From positions 1-64,000 of the forward strand of contig JBHBQE010000016.1 of assembly GCA_041776485.1 (NCBI GenBank): a stretch of DNA of 64,000 nucleotides, written 5' to 3'. The translations under genes and the position numbers were made by a program. Shown one piece after another: positions 19,101-27,542 of the stretch. The notes under the pieces were generated by a model. It saw only the letters and a program-made list of their open reading frames with translations. It was not told the DNA's origin and made no database searches. The stretch is from JBHBQE01 sp041776485 (GTDB lineage Bacteria; Bacillota; Clostridia; Lachnospirales; Lachnospiraceae). Each line of letters opens with the position of its first letter. Within the stretch, counting starts at the first letter, position 1.

Positions 19101-20363
19101 ATGAAAAACAGGTTTTTAATCTATAATGTGGAGTCCAATCCATTAGTAACAGGTATTGGAAAATATCTTAGAATATTCTCTGATGGGAGTTGTGCCTGCT
19201 CTGATAAGGACAGAGATGAAATGTATGGGCTTATTAAGGATTTAATAGCCTTCGGCGAGGAATATGGATTCTATGGAAATCTTTGGCAAGCTCTTGTGAC
19301 TTTCTTTTTATTAACGGATGAAAACCCATATACATTAACTATTGAAAGAGGCGGAACTAAGGATACACCGGGCTCCTACGAACTTGCAATTCATGATATT
19401 AATGTACTTATGGATCTTTACAATTCAGATTTATCCTGTTTTTCGAAAATACTGGGACATGAGGTATCAAATTTATGTAATTATAAGAAAACTCACAGCG
19501 GCGGAGTTTTCAATGAAAATATCAGGGATATTATGATGTCTATTGCAGTGGCATTACAGGGGGCTAAATCTGCCAATGAATTTTTGGATATACTTAATAA
19601 TGCCTATCATAAGTACGGAATAGGAAAGGTTGGACTTCATAAGGCATTTCGTATAAGCCCTGAGGGTGGGTTGACACCTATAAATCGTATTGCAAATGTT
19701 CATTTTGATGACTTAATTGGACTTGATAACCAAAAGCATGAATTAATCAGAAATACCCAGGCTTTTCTAAATAGTAAGCCTGCCAATAATTGCTTATTAT
19801 ATGGAGATTCGGGTACCGGTAAATCCTCCTGTATAAAGGCATTAGCCAATGAGTTTTTTGATGAGGGACTTAGGATTGTAGAAGTTTATAAGCATGAGCT
19901 TAGACTGTTAAATGATGTGATTGCTCAAATTAAAGGCAGAAATTATAAATTTATTTTATATATGGACGATTTGTCGTTTGAGGAGTTTGAAACAGAGTAT
20001 AAGTATTTAAAAATATTGATTGAGGGCGGACTGGAAAAGAAACCGGATAATATATTAATTTATGCTACCAGCAATAGGAGACATATGGTAAAGGAAACTT
20101 TTTCCGACAGGGAAGATGATGTATACAGTCAGGACAGTATGCAGGAGAAGCTGGCATTATTCGGCAGATTTGGTGTTACTATACATTTTATGGCACCGGA
20201 TAAGGATGAGTTTAACAATATAGTTCTTTGTATGAAGGATAGGTATAAAATAAAAATGCCTGATGAAGAAATCCTGCAGCTTGCCAATGAATGGGCAGTG
20301 TCCCATGGTCATAGGACAGGAAGAAGCGCAGAACAGTTAATGGACTATATATGTGGCAAATAA
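19101..20363 (+). CDS. DUF815-family AAA-type ATPase
   Basis: The C-terminal half (about 200-420) is a P-loop ATPase with Walker A LLYGDSGTGKSSCIKAL and Walker B FILYMDDLSF, in the arrangement of the DUF815 family (uncharacterised AAA-like ATPases found in many bacteria). The N-terminal 190 residues carry no motif I know. AGGAGG upstream sets the start at 19101; the frame is open earlier from within the repeat hairpin. It follows polC but is separated from it by two stem-loops. The cellular role is unknown. Confidence 0.85.
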   Translation: MKNRFLIYNVESNPLVTGIGKYLRIFSDGSCACSDKDRDEMYGLIKDLIAFGEEYGFYGNLWQALVTFFLLTDENPYTLTIERGGTKDTPGSYELAIHDINVLMDLYNSDLSCFSKILGHEVSNLCNYKKTHSGGVFNENIRDIMMSIAVALQGAKSANEFLDILNNAYHKYGIGKVGLHKAFRISPEGGLTPINRIANVHFDDLIGLDNQKHELIRNTQAFLNSKPANNCLLYGDSGTGKSSCIKALANEFFDEGLRIVEVYKHELRLLNDVIAQIKGRNYKFILYMDDLSFEEFETEYKYLKILIEGGLEKKPDNILIYATSNRRHMVKETFSDREDDVYSQDSMQEKLALFGRFGVTIHFMAPDKDEFNNIVLCMKDRYKIKMPDEEILQLANEWAVSHGHRTGRSAEQLMDYICGK

Positions 20364-20384
20364 CACAATATATAGTATTTACTA

Positions 20385-20413
20385 TTGCAAATAGCCACAT
20401 TAGGTTGTATAAT
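20385..20413 (+). promoter_or_regulatory. sigma-A promoter for the AUA-start small ORF
   Basis: TTGCAA (20385-20390), exactly 17 bases, TATAAT (20408-20413). Transcription would begin about 20420, leaving a leader of roughly 20 bases before the Shine-Dalgarno-linked start at 20440. Confidence 0.7.
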
Positions 20414-20439
20414 CAAAATATATCAGAAAGGAGGCTACC

Positions 20440-20607
20440 ATAGAGGTCGAGAGATTATTTAGGGTATCAGCTATAGTGGATATCTTTGACACCGATGCAG
20501 AATCCAGAGAACAGCCTTTTATGAAAAAAGAGCGTAATACCGGTGAAGAGATTGATTTTAGCAAGATATTTAAGTCTGCCTGTGACGATTTGAAGTCTAC
20601 AGTGTAG
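20440..20607 (+). CDS. 55-codon small protein with apparent AUA start
   Basis: The frame from 20440 to the TAG at 20605-20607 encodes a charged, soluble 55-residue peptide (ending CDDLKSTV). The strong Shine-Dalgarno AAAGGAGG (20427-20434) is five bases before an in-frame ATA. An in-frame TAA at 20410-20412 blocks any longer form, and no ATG, GTG or TTG lies before GTG 20476, which lacks a ribosome site. A good promoter is immediately upstream and infC directly downstream. Either initiation really occurs at AUA (possibly controlled by IF3), or an ATG has decayed and this is a recent pseudogene. Function unknown; I recognise no family. Confidence 0.55.
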   Translation: MEVERLFRVSAIVDIFDTDAESREQPFMKKERNTGEEIDFSKIFKSACDDLKSTV

Positions 20608-20613
20608 TTTTTC

Positions 20614-20642
20614 TTGACTTTTAGTTTTTTATATGGTAGTAT
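20614..20642 (+). promoter_or_regulatory. sigma-A promoter of infC-rpmI-rplT
   Basis: TTGACT (20614-20619), 17-base spacer, TAGTAT (20637-20642). It begins seven bases after the stop of the small ORF and feeds the infC leader. Confidence 0.7.
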
Positions 20643-20649
20643 TCACTGG

Positions 20650-20770
20650 TTGAAGCAGAGTATCCACTCTCACCTTGGCATAATTGCATGACCCGGGTTA
20701 AATATATCACCTATGTGAATTGTGGATAACTATGCTATGGTTATCTTTTTTTATATATGGAGGTAAAGAG
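20650..20770 (+). promoter_or_regulatory. infC-rpmI-rplT leader (probable L20 attenuation leader)
   Basis: An untranslated leader of about 120 bases lies between the promoter and infC and ends in an intrinsic terminator just before the ribosome site. In Bacillus subtilis this operon is controlled by ribosomal protein L20 binding its leader and promoting premature termination; the layout here fits that model. The anti-terminator and L20 site are not defined here. Confidence 0.6.
20725..20752 (+). terminator. attenuator terminator before infC
   Basis: GATAACTAT, loop GCT, ATGGTTATC make a 9-bp stem (one G-T pair) at 20725-20745, followed by seven Ts (20746-20752). It lies in the infC leader, 18 bases before the AUU start, so it can only act as a regulatory attenuator. 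Confidence 0.8.
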
Positions 20771-21277
20771 ATTAGCGAACATATTATTAATGAGCGAATA
20801 AGAGAACCTGAGGTTCGTCTTATAGGCTCAGATGGCGAGCAGCTTGGTGTTATGTCATCACGTGATGCTTTTATTAAAGCAAAGGAAGAGGGATTGGATT
20901 TGGTTCTTATAAGCCCCAATGCCAATCCGCCGGTGTGCAGAATTATCGATTACGGGAAGTTTCGGTATGAAAAGGCTCGTAAGGAAAAGGACGCAAGAAA
21001 GAAGCAGAAAACCATTGAGATAAAGGAAATAAGACTTTCTCCCAATATTGACAGGAATGATTTAAACACCAAAATGAATTCCGCAAGAAAATTTCTTGCA
21101 AAGGGAAATAAGGTAAAAATAACCTTAAGGTTCAGAGGCAGGGAATTATCTCACATACAAACAAGTCGCCACGTGCTCGATGACTTCGCAGAAAGCCTAT
21201 CGGATGTAGCCATTGTAGAGAAGCCCTCAAAGCAGGAGGGCAGGAGCATTAGTTTGGTGCTCACTGAAAAAAAATGA
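20771..21277 (+). CDS. infC: translation initiation factor IF-3 (AUU start)
   Basis: Binds the 30S subunit and checks start-codon choice. Conserved SEHIINERIREPEVRLIG at the N-terminus, the linker KARKEKDARKKQKTIEIKEI, and the C-terminal VKITLRFRGRELSH. The true start is the ATT at 20771: GGAGG at 20759-20763 is correctly placed and the family sequence begins right there, giving 168 residues. An ATG at 20720 in the same frame lies inside the attenuator stem and is rejected. A rare AUU start is known for infC in E. coli and Bacillus relatives and lets IF3 repress its own synthesis. Confidence 0.95.
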   Translation: MSEHIINERIREPEVRLIGSDGEQLGVMSSRDAFIKAKEEGLDLVLISPNANPPVCRIIDYGKFRYEKARKEKDARKKQKTIEIKEIRLSPNIDRNDLNTKMNSARKFLAKGNKVKITLRFRGRELSHIQTSRHVLDDFAESLSDVAIVEKPSKQEGRSISLVLTEKK

Positions 21278-21292
21278 TAGGAGGAAAGAAAT

Positions 21293-21490
21293 ATGCCTAA
21301 GATTAAAACAAAAAGCGCGGCAGCAAAAAGATTCAAAAAGACAGGAACAGGTAAGCTTAAAAGATTTAAGGCCTATAAGAGTCATATACTTACCAAAAAA
21401 AGTACAAAGAGAAAGAGAAATCTCAGAAAATCCACATTAGCTGACAAGACAAATATTAACAATATGAAGGAGATTATGCCTTATATTTAA
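21293..21490 (+). CDS. rpmI: 50S ribosomal protein L35
   Basis: Small basic large-subunit protein, 65 residues, beginning [20 protein letters not shown] and ending with the usual [16 protein letters not shown] tail. Preceded by AGGAGGAAAG-type ribosome site; the middle gene of infC-rpmI-rplT. Confidence 0.98.
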   Translation: MPKIKTKSAAAKRFKKTGTGKLKRFKAYKSHILTKKSTKRKRNLRKSTLADKTNINNMKEIMPYI

Positions 21491-21512
21491 GGTTTTTTAG
21501 GAGGTAAGCATT

Positions 21513-21866
21513 ATGGCAAGAATTAAAGGTGGCATGAATGCCAGACGTAAACATAACAAGGTATTAAAACTTGCAAAGGGCTATAGAGGTGCAAGATCCA
21601 AGCAGTATAGAATAGCAAAGCAGTCTGTAATGAGAGCTTTAGCAAGCTCATACGCAGGAAGGAAACAGCGTAAGCGTCAGTTCAGAAGCCTTTGGATAGC
21701 CAGAATCAATGCGGCTGCAAGGATGAACGGAATGTCCTATTCCAAATTTATGTATGGACTTAAGCTTGCAAATATAGACTTAAACAGAAAAGTCTTAGCT
21801 GATATGGCAGTAAACGACTCTGCCGGATTCACAAAATTAACAGAGATTGCAAAAGAAAAGGCTTAA
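21513..21866 (+). CDS. rplT: 50S ribosomal protein L20
   Basis: Large-subunit assembly protein, 117 residues, recognised from [20 protein letters not shown] and [20 protein letters not shown]. In Bacillus L20 is also the repressor of this operon through the infC leader. Followed at once by a strong terminator. Confidence 0.98.
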   Translation: MARIKGGMNARRKHNKVLKLAKGYRGARSKQYRIAKQSVMRALASSYAGRKQRKRQFRSLWIARINAAARMNGMSYSKFMYGLKLANIDLNRKVLADMAVNDSAGFTKLTEIAKEKA

Positions 21867-21889
21867 AAGGGGCATAAGCCCCTTTTTTT
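21867..21889 (+). terminator. intrinsic terminator of the infC operon
   Basis: AAGGGGC, loop ATAA, GCCCCTT, then a T-run to 21889. It begins directly at the rplT stop and ends six bases before the next ATG. Confidence 0.92.
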
Positions 21890-21895
21890 ACTGAT

Positions 21896-23266
21896 ATGGG
21901 AAATAAAATTGTAAAGTTTGAAAAGGGATTCCAATTTAATATAGGAATCTTTCTTATATTAATTACAATTATATATTTGCTGTTTCATATTTTCTCATCT
22001 CTTACTAAGAAGAATATTTCCGTGTATGAGGTAACGCTGGGAACTATTGTGGATAAAAATATCTATAAGGGATTGGCGCTAAGGCAGGAGGAGATTATTT
22101 ATTCTGATATTGAGGGGGATATTTATTATTATGAGAAAAATAAAAGTAGAGTCGGGGTCAGAAACAAGATTTATGCTGTAGATACACGGGGAAATACCGT
22201 AAAGAAGCTTAAGAGCAATACAGAAAATAAATTTGAACTCTCAACAGAGGATTTACATGAGATTTATCCCGTTGTTGACTCCTTTATTGGTGGATTTGAC
22301 AGAATAAGCTTTTATAATACATATGCTTTTAAAGATGATGCAAGGGACTATTTACTTTATAGATTGGGTATAGATTCCACAGAAAATATGTGGCAGGAAA
22401 TAGAGGCAGCTATATTATCGGGAACATATCACGAATACACGGCTATGAGACCGGGATTTTTGGTATATACCCTAGACGGCTTTGAGGGAAAAACTATTGA
22501 TGATATTATGCTAAAGGATTTTGACGCGGGAGAGGGTTCTTCAAAAAATCTGTATATAAGGGATAAAGTTTCCGTAAATGAGCCGATATATAAGTTAGTT
22601 ACCAGTGATGACTGGCAGATAATTATTCCGGTGGATGAAAATAAAGCTAAGGAATTAAGCAGAATTAATAATATAAATATTGGGTTTACCCAGGATAATA
22701 CAAGCACCTGGGCAACTGCGGAAATAATTACAAGAGAGGATGGGCAGTATCTGCTGTTATCCTTAGATGATTCCATGGAACGGTATGCAGGGCAGAGATT
22801 CATTAATGTAGAGCTTATTATGGAGGAAACAGAGGGGCTTAAAATACCCAATTCTGCAATATGTCAAAAGGATTTTTTTGTAGTTCCCAAGTCCTATTTC
22901 TTTTATGGCGGAAATACTAATGAGTTGGGAGTTATGGTTAGAAGAGGAGGCAAGAAAGATGAATTTCTGATTCCCTCTGTATACTATGAAACCAAGGATT
23001 CTTATTATATAGATAATTATATTATTAAAGCCGGTGATAAGCTGATAAAAGAGGGTTCTAAGGATATTTATACTGTCGGAGGAAATATTGATTCTCTGCA
23101 GGGGGTTTATAATATAAATAAGGGCTATGCCAGCTTTAAGGTTATTAAAATTGTATATAAAAGCGAGGAATATGCTATAGTTGACAGTGCATATGGATAT
23201 TCAATATCTCTTTATGATCATATAGTGCTTAATGCAGATACAGTGGAGGAGAATGAAATAATATGA
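21896..23266 (+). CDS. HlyD-like membrane protein of the sepF cluster
   Basis: One N-terminal membrane segment (about 15-35) followed by a long extracellular region. Residues 45-75 and 210-330 resemble barrel-sandwich and beta-barrel parts of HlyD-type adaptor proteins (for example IKGLALRQEEIIYSDIEGDI and the VSVNEPIYKLVTSDDWQII stretch). 456 residues; no cognate transporter is nearby, so an efflux role is doubtful. Its end overlaps yggS by four bases, linking it to yggS-sepF. The ATG has no Shine-Dalgarno and lies just after a terminator, so how it is expressed is unclear. A division-site role is speculation from context. Confidence 0.7.
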   Translation: MGNKIVKFEKGFQFNIGIFLILITIIYLLFHIFSSLTKKNISVYEVTLGTIVDKNIYKGLALRQEEIIYSDIEGDIYYYEKNKSRVGVRNKIYAVDTRGNTVKKLKSNTENKFELSTEDLHEIYPVVDSFIGGFDRISFYNTYAFKDDARDYLLYRLGIDSTENMWQEIEAAILSGTYHEYTAMRPGFLVYTLDGFEGKTIDDIMLKDFDAGEGSSKNLYIRDKVSVNEPIYKLVTSDDWQIIIPVDENKAKELSRINNINIGFTQDNTSTWATAEIITREDGQYLLLSLDDSMERYAGQRFINVELIMEETEGLKIPNSAICQKDFFVVPKSYFFYGGNTNELGVMVRRGGKKDEFLIPSVYYETKDSYYIDNYIIKAGDKLIKEGSKDIYTVGGNIDSLQGVYNINKGYASFKVIKIVYKSEEYAIVDSAYGYSISLYDHIVLNADTVEENEII

Positions 23267-23958
23267 TACAGGAAAATATTAGTATAGTAAGGGAAAAAAT
23301 AAGGGAGGCCTGTAGGAAGGCAGGCAGAAGTGAAAGTGAAGTAACTCTTATTAATGTGAGCAAAACTAAACCCAATGAGGATATTATGGAGGCATATAAT
23401 GCAGGGGAAAGGTGCTTTGGTGAGAATAAGGTGCAGGAGCTTAGAGATAAGATAGAGACGCTTCCTGAGGATATTTCCTGGCATATGATAGGGCATTTGC
23501 AAAGAAATAAAATTAAGTATATTGCAGGCAAAGTGGAGCTTATCCACTCTGTGGATACCTATAGATTAGCTGAGGCTATCAATATTGAATCTAAAAAAAG
23601 GGGGATTATTACACCTATACTGATTGAGGTTAATGCAGCCGACGAAATTAGTAAATTTGGTGTGAAACCCGGTGAAACATTGCAATTAGTGGAGGAAATA
23701 GCTGAATTAGATTCTGTGAGGATAAGCGGACTGATGACAATTGCACCATATGTTGTGGAATCTGAAGAAAATAGGCAATTTTTTAACAAAATACGGGAGT
23801 TATCTATTGACATATCAAATAAAAACATTCATAATGTTTCCATGAATGTGCTTTCTATGGGCATGACAGGGGATTATCAGGTTGCCATTGAAGAGGGAGC
23901 CACTATTGTCAGGGTAGGAAGTGGTATTTTTGGAGAAAGAAATTATAGTAATAATTAA
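23263..23958 (+). CDS. yggS: YggS-family pyridoxal phosphate homeostasis protein
   Basis: Alanine-racemase-like TIM barrel that binds PLP. INVSKTKP carries the PLP lysine (about residue 29-30), and the conserved CFGENKVQELRDK, HMIGHLQRNK and LSMGMTGDYQVAI follow. 231 residues, complete. Known as YlmE in Bacillus, where it lies beside sepF, as here. Confidence 0.95.
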   Translation: MIQENISIVREKIREACRKAGRSESEVTLINVSKTKPNEDIMEAYNAGERCFGENKVQELRDKIETLPEDISWHMIGHLQRNKIKYIAGKVELIHSVDTYRLAEAINIESKKRGIITPILIEVNAADEISKFGVKPGETLQLVEEIAELDSVRISGLMTIAPYVVESEENRQFFNKIRELSIDISNKNIHNVSMNVLSMGMTGDYQVAIEEGATIVRVGSGIFGERNYSNN

Positions 23959-23985
23959 GGGAAATAATTAAGGGAGGTTTAGCTA

Positions 23986-24489
23986 ATGAAGCTAATCGAT
24001 AAATTCTTAGATGATATTAGACTTGGTGACGAAGAATACGAAGAGGAATATGAAGAGCTTGAAGATGATGAAGAGGTAGAAGAAAAAAGGGGCTTCTTCG
24101 GATTTAAGAGAAAGAAAAAGGATTCTACGGAGGAGGAGTCCTCAGGAAAGCTTACTCCGATGAGGGGGGGCAGGAGCAATAACAGAATGCAGGTATGCGT
24201 TATCAAACCTTCCACATTTGAGGATGTAAAGGAGATTGCCGATACATTGCTCTCTAATTGTACTATAATTCTTAATATGGAAGGGATAGATTTAGCTTTG
24301 GCTCAAAGGATAATTGATTTTATAATGGGCTCATGTTATGCGATTGATGGAAACCTCCAGAGAATCAGTAATTATATTTTTATAATTACACCGGCTTCTG
24401 TGGAAATTTCAGGAGATTTGCAGGGGCTTGTAGATGCCTTTGAATCAGCTCAACTTGCGGCAAGTGGTGGTGGATTTAGTTCATTTTAA
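23986..24489 (+). CDS. sepF: cell division protein SepF
   Basis: Membrane-bending Z-ring anchor of Gram-positive bacteria. The amphipathic N-terminus MKLIDKFLDDIRLG is the membrane helix, followed by an acidic disordered linker (about 18-70) and the SepF core (VCVIKPSTFEDVKEIADTLL to the IITPASVEISGD end). 167 residues, with AGGGAGG upstream. Last gene of the HlyD-like/yggS/sepF group. Confidence 0.95.
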   Translation: MKLIDKFLDDIRLGDEEYEEEYEELEDDEEVEEKRGFFGFKRKKKDSTEEESSGKLTPMRGGRSNNRMQVCVIKPSTFEDVKEIADTLLSNCTIILNMEGIDLALAQRIIDFIMGSCYAIDGNLQRISNYIFIITPASVEISGDLQGLVDAFESAQLAASGGGFSSF

Positions 24490-24700
24490 TATATCAGATA
24501 GATTTACTTAAGTATATTTTATTAAAACTTTATTAAATATTATATATAAATTTAATATAATTAAAAACATTTGAAAGTATAATTAATTATAGAATTTATT
24601 ATTAGACGTTGTGTGCTGTAGTTTTATTAAAAGTGGAATTAATCATATAATATTTTGTAGTTAAAATTTTAAAATATAAATTAAATATAGACATAATTTT

Positions 24701-24731
24701 ATCAGCACCAACCATTGTGGAGGGTGCTGAT
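24701..24731 (+). other. stem-loop in the lspA leader
   Basis: ATCAGCACC pairs perfectly with GGTGCTGAT over a 13-base loop, about 45 bases before lspA, in an otherwise very AT-rich 288-base gap (24490-24777). There is no T-run, so it is not a plain terminator; it may be a leader element or processing site. Confidence 0.4.
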
Positions 24732-24777
24732 TTAGGGTTGGAGTATGTTTACTGTTTAAACCGGAGAGTAATATCCT

Positions 24778-25299
24778 ATGACTAATAAAAAATCTTTAAA
24801 AATAATTATACTAAGTGCAATTTTGATAGTGATACTTGTGGCAATTGATCAGATCACAAAATATTGGGCAGTATCAGCACTTTATGGTGATAAATCTATT
24901 CCTATAATAGGCAATGCTTTGGAGTTTTATTACACTGAAAATACCGGGGCAGCCTTTAGTTTTTTTACCGGAAAGCAAATCTTTTTTAAGATAATTACAC
25001 CTATAATATTAATAGGTATAGGATATATCTATACAAAGATACCGGAAACCAAGCGGTATATGCCTTTGCGAATAATTATCGTATTCCTCGTGGCAGGAGC
25101 AGTGGGCAATTATATTGACAGGTTATTATACAGTTATGTAAGGGATTTTATATATTTTTCATTAATAAATTTTCCTATTTTTAATGTGGCGGATATATAT
25201 GTTACGACTGCTGTGATTGCCATGATATTATTGCTTTTATTCTATTATAAGGAAAATGAAATAGATGATATTTTGGGAATTAAAAATGGAAAAGTATGA
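24778..25299 (+). CDS. lspA: lipoprotein signal peptidase (signal peptidase II)
   Basis: Integral membrane aspartyl protease that removes lipoprotein signal peptides after acylation. Four hydrophobic segments; catalytic aspartates lie in GNYIDRL and FNVADIYV, and YYTENTGAAFSFF is the conserved loop. 173 residues. Its 3' end overlaps the pseudouridine synthase start by 14 bases, a common Firmicutes arrangement. Confidence 0.96.
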   Translation: MTNKKSLKIIILSAILIVILVAIDQITKYWAVSALYGDKSIPIIGNALEFYYTENTGAAFSFFTGKQIFFKIITPIILIGIGYIYTKIPETKRYMPLRIIIVFLVAGAVGNYIDRLLYSYVRDFIYFSLINFPIFNVADIYVTTAVIAMILLLLFYYKENEIDDILGIKNGKV

Positions 25300-26215
25300 A
25301 TTTACAGTAGAAAATTCCTGTAATGACAGAATAGATAAGTATATTTCTGAAAAATTACCTAATATTTCAAGAAGCTATATTAAAACCCTTATTGAAAAGG
25401 AGAATGTAAGCTGTAATTTTAAGGGGGTAAAGCCCGGTTATAAGGTTTCTTTAGGGGATGTTATTTCAATTTCCTTTGAATATCCAAAGGAAATTTCTGC
25501 TGTTCCTGTGAATATTCCAATAGATATTTTATTTGAAGATGAAGATATACTTGTGGTTAATAAGCCTAAAAATATGCCGGTTCATCCCGGTAACGGACAT
25601 ATTGATGATACCTTGGTTAACGCATTGTTGTATTCTCATGGAGATAGGCTTTCCGGAATAAACGGCATGCTAAGACCCGGGATTGTACATAGGATTGATA
25701 TGGATACAACAGGTTGTCTGATTGTGTGTAAAAATGATTTTTCCCATAAAGCAATAGCAGAGCAGATTGCTGTTCATTCCTTTAAAAGGCAGTATGAGGG
25801 GGTAGTTATTGGAAGGTTAGAAGAAGACAGTTTTAAAATAGATAAACCTATAGCAAGAGATAGTAAAAACAGGCTTAGAATGTGTATATCAAGTGAGGGA
25901 AAAAGAGCTGTAACCCATGTTGAGGTAATAAGGGCATATCCAGAATATACCCACGTAAGATTCACCTTAGAAACCGGAAGAACACATCAAATCAGAGTAC
26001 ATATGAAAAGTATCGGACATCCTCTGTTGGGCGATGAGGTATATGGTAATAGTAAAAAATGGAAAAACCTTAAGGGGCAGACATTGCATGCAAAAAATAT
26101 AGGATTCATTCATCCGAGATCCAGAGAATATATGGAAATAGAGGCGCCACTACCGGAATATTTTACTGAAATACTTGATAAGTTGGAACTGTCCGTTCCT
26201 CCCTGTCACTGCTGA
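25286..26215 (+). CDS. RluD-family 23S rRNA pseudouridine synthase
   Basis: Isomerises uridines in large-subunit rRNA. An N-terminal S4 domain (about 12-75) is followed by the catalytic domain with the active-site motif IVHRIDMDTTGCLIV and the C-terminal LETGRTHQIRVHM. The start at 25286 (MEKYEFTVE) fits the family; the frame is open 21 bases earlier. 309 residues. Its last 53 bases overlap the end of the opposing ATP-grasp gene. Confidence 0.93.
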   Translation: MEKYEFTVENSCNDRIDKYISEKLPNISRSYIKTLIEKENVSCNFKGVKPGYKVSLGDVISISFEYPKEISAVPVNIPIDILFEDEDILVVNKPKNMPVHPGNGHIDDTLVNALLYSHGDRLSGINGMLRPGIVHRIDMDTTGCLIVCKNDFSHKAIAEQIAVHSFKRQYEGVVIGRLEEDSFKIDKPIARDSKNRLRMCISSEGKRAVTHVEVIRAYPEYTHVRFTLETGRTHQIRVHMKSIGHPLLGDEVYGNSKKWKNLKGQTLHAKNIGFIHPRSREYMEIEAPLPEYFTEILDKLELSVPPCHC

Positions 26216-27497
26216 TAATTTCAAGGCTTGAAAGCCGGTTGTAAAAGCCTGCAAGCTTGCCGTTATAGGAGTATAGTCCTGTCATATTAATATAATCCTT
26301 AAAGACACCATTTTCTTCATCAATGAAATCAATATTCTTACTTTTATAAGGAGTATAATATTCCTGGCATAAGTAGCCGGAATCAAAACAGGAGGAGGAA
26401 ATGAATTTCCATTCTTCATTAGAATAGGATATTCCGGAAAATACACCCTTTCCGTCATAGGCGTCTATTGGCTTTAAGATAAATTTGTCCTTATTTTGTA
26501 TCACTTCATTTTTTAGCTTAATATCTGTAAACGGCAGAGTAGCAGGAATATGCTTTTTAATAAATTCAATTTCTTTATTGGTCAAAAGCTCCCAGGTAAG
26601 CTTGTGGTACAATGCGGGAAATATCCATTTATTGTGTATTATCTGGGTACAAAAGCTTCCGAACATAAACACATTTCCATCGGCAATACAGTTGATTAAA
26701 GGCTCAACTTCATCTATATGCTCGAGAATATCTGTTGTAACAGCCCGCCTATATATGCTGTCTATACTGTAACCGTCCCTTGTTTTAAGGGTTTTCCCAT
26801 CATATTTTAATTCTCTGATATCGCATATATGGCAAGGAATCCCAATAGCATTAAATCTTCTGGCAAATTCCTTAAATTCATTTATATTTCCCCTGTCAAG
26901 AAAGTCAATGATGGCAATTCTTGGGGTGGAACCCGCTTTGGAATAAGTATTATATATATTTAAAAATTCGGATATTAGGCTATCAAAAAGCTCAAAGGGT
27001 ATGAGTCTATATTTTTCCAGAATAAATTCATGGGCAGGGTTATCTATATAGGCAGAATTTAAAATCCTGTTACGATTCATTCCACTGCTACCATCAGTGT
27101 TAAATTCACAAAATTTAAAATCTCCAGTATCTTCGCTATAGAAAATATCGTATCTTGCTAAGGGAATAAGTGTGTCATAATTTCTGGGAAGCAGTATTAA
27201 GTCCTGTAATTTTTTTGAAAAAGGAAAAATTTCCCTGTATTTACTGTTAGATAAATAGGCAGAGGTAATTTTATTGCAAATACAACTAACGGTATCATGA
27301 ATTTCAGTTAGATGATTAACGGTATCTTTTGAATAAATTTTTGGAATAAGCAGTGTCTTGGTGTTAAGCTTATTTCTTATAAATAAATCTGAATGATACA
27401 TAAAATCATGGATATCAGCAGATTTTTTTTTGCAAATATCCATATTATTTTTTATAAAGTTTATGTATTCGTTGTATATAGAATTTGCCTTTATCAT
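26163..27497 (-). CDS. ATP-grasp ligase paired with a gamma-glutamylcysteine ligase
   Basis: 444 residues; the C-terminal half shows ATP-grasp features (KDKFILKPIDAYDGKGVFSG, YLCQEYYTP, DYINMTGLYSYNGKLAG) and the middle has YDIFYSEDTGDFKFCEFNTDGSSGMN, a pattern like the glutathionylspermidine synthase/ATP-grasp group rather than classical GshB. It follows the glutamate-cysteine ligase gene by 45 bases on the same strand, so it probably acts on gamma-glutamylcysteine, adding glycine (glutathione) or another amine. Which product is made cannot be read from the sequence. Confidence 0.72.
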   Translation of the reverse strand: MIKANSIYNEYINFIKNNMDICKKKSADIHDFMYHSDLFIRNKLNTKTLLIPKIYSKDTVNHLTEIHDTVSCICNKITSAYLSNSKYREIFPFSKKLQDLILLPRNYDTLIPLARYDIFYSEDTGDFKFCEFNTDGSSGMNRNRILNSAYIDNPAHEFILEKYRLIPFELFDSLISEFLNIYNTYSKAGSTPRIAIIDFLDRGNINEFKEFARRFNAIGIPCHICDIRELKYDGKTLKTRDGYSIDSIYRRAVTTDILEHIDEVEPLINCIADGNVFMFGSFCTQIIHNKWIFPALYHKLTWELLTNKEIEFIKKHIPATLPFTDIKLKNEVIQNKDKFILKPIDAYDGKGVFSGISYSNEEWKFISSSCFDSGYLCQEYYTPYKSKNIDFIDEENGVFKDYINMTGLYSYNGKLAGFYNRLSSLEIISSDREERTVPTYQVFQ

Positions 27498-27542
27498 TTT
27501 ATTTTTGCATTATCGACCGGCAGTATCCTGTATCCTACATAA

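Noticed and set aside
20720..20770. ATG at 20720 as the infC start
   Set aside because: It lies at the edge of the attenuator stem and adds 17 residues unlike any IF3; the AUU at 20771 has the ribosome site.
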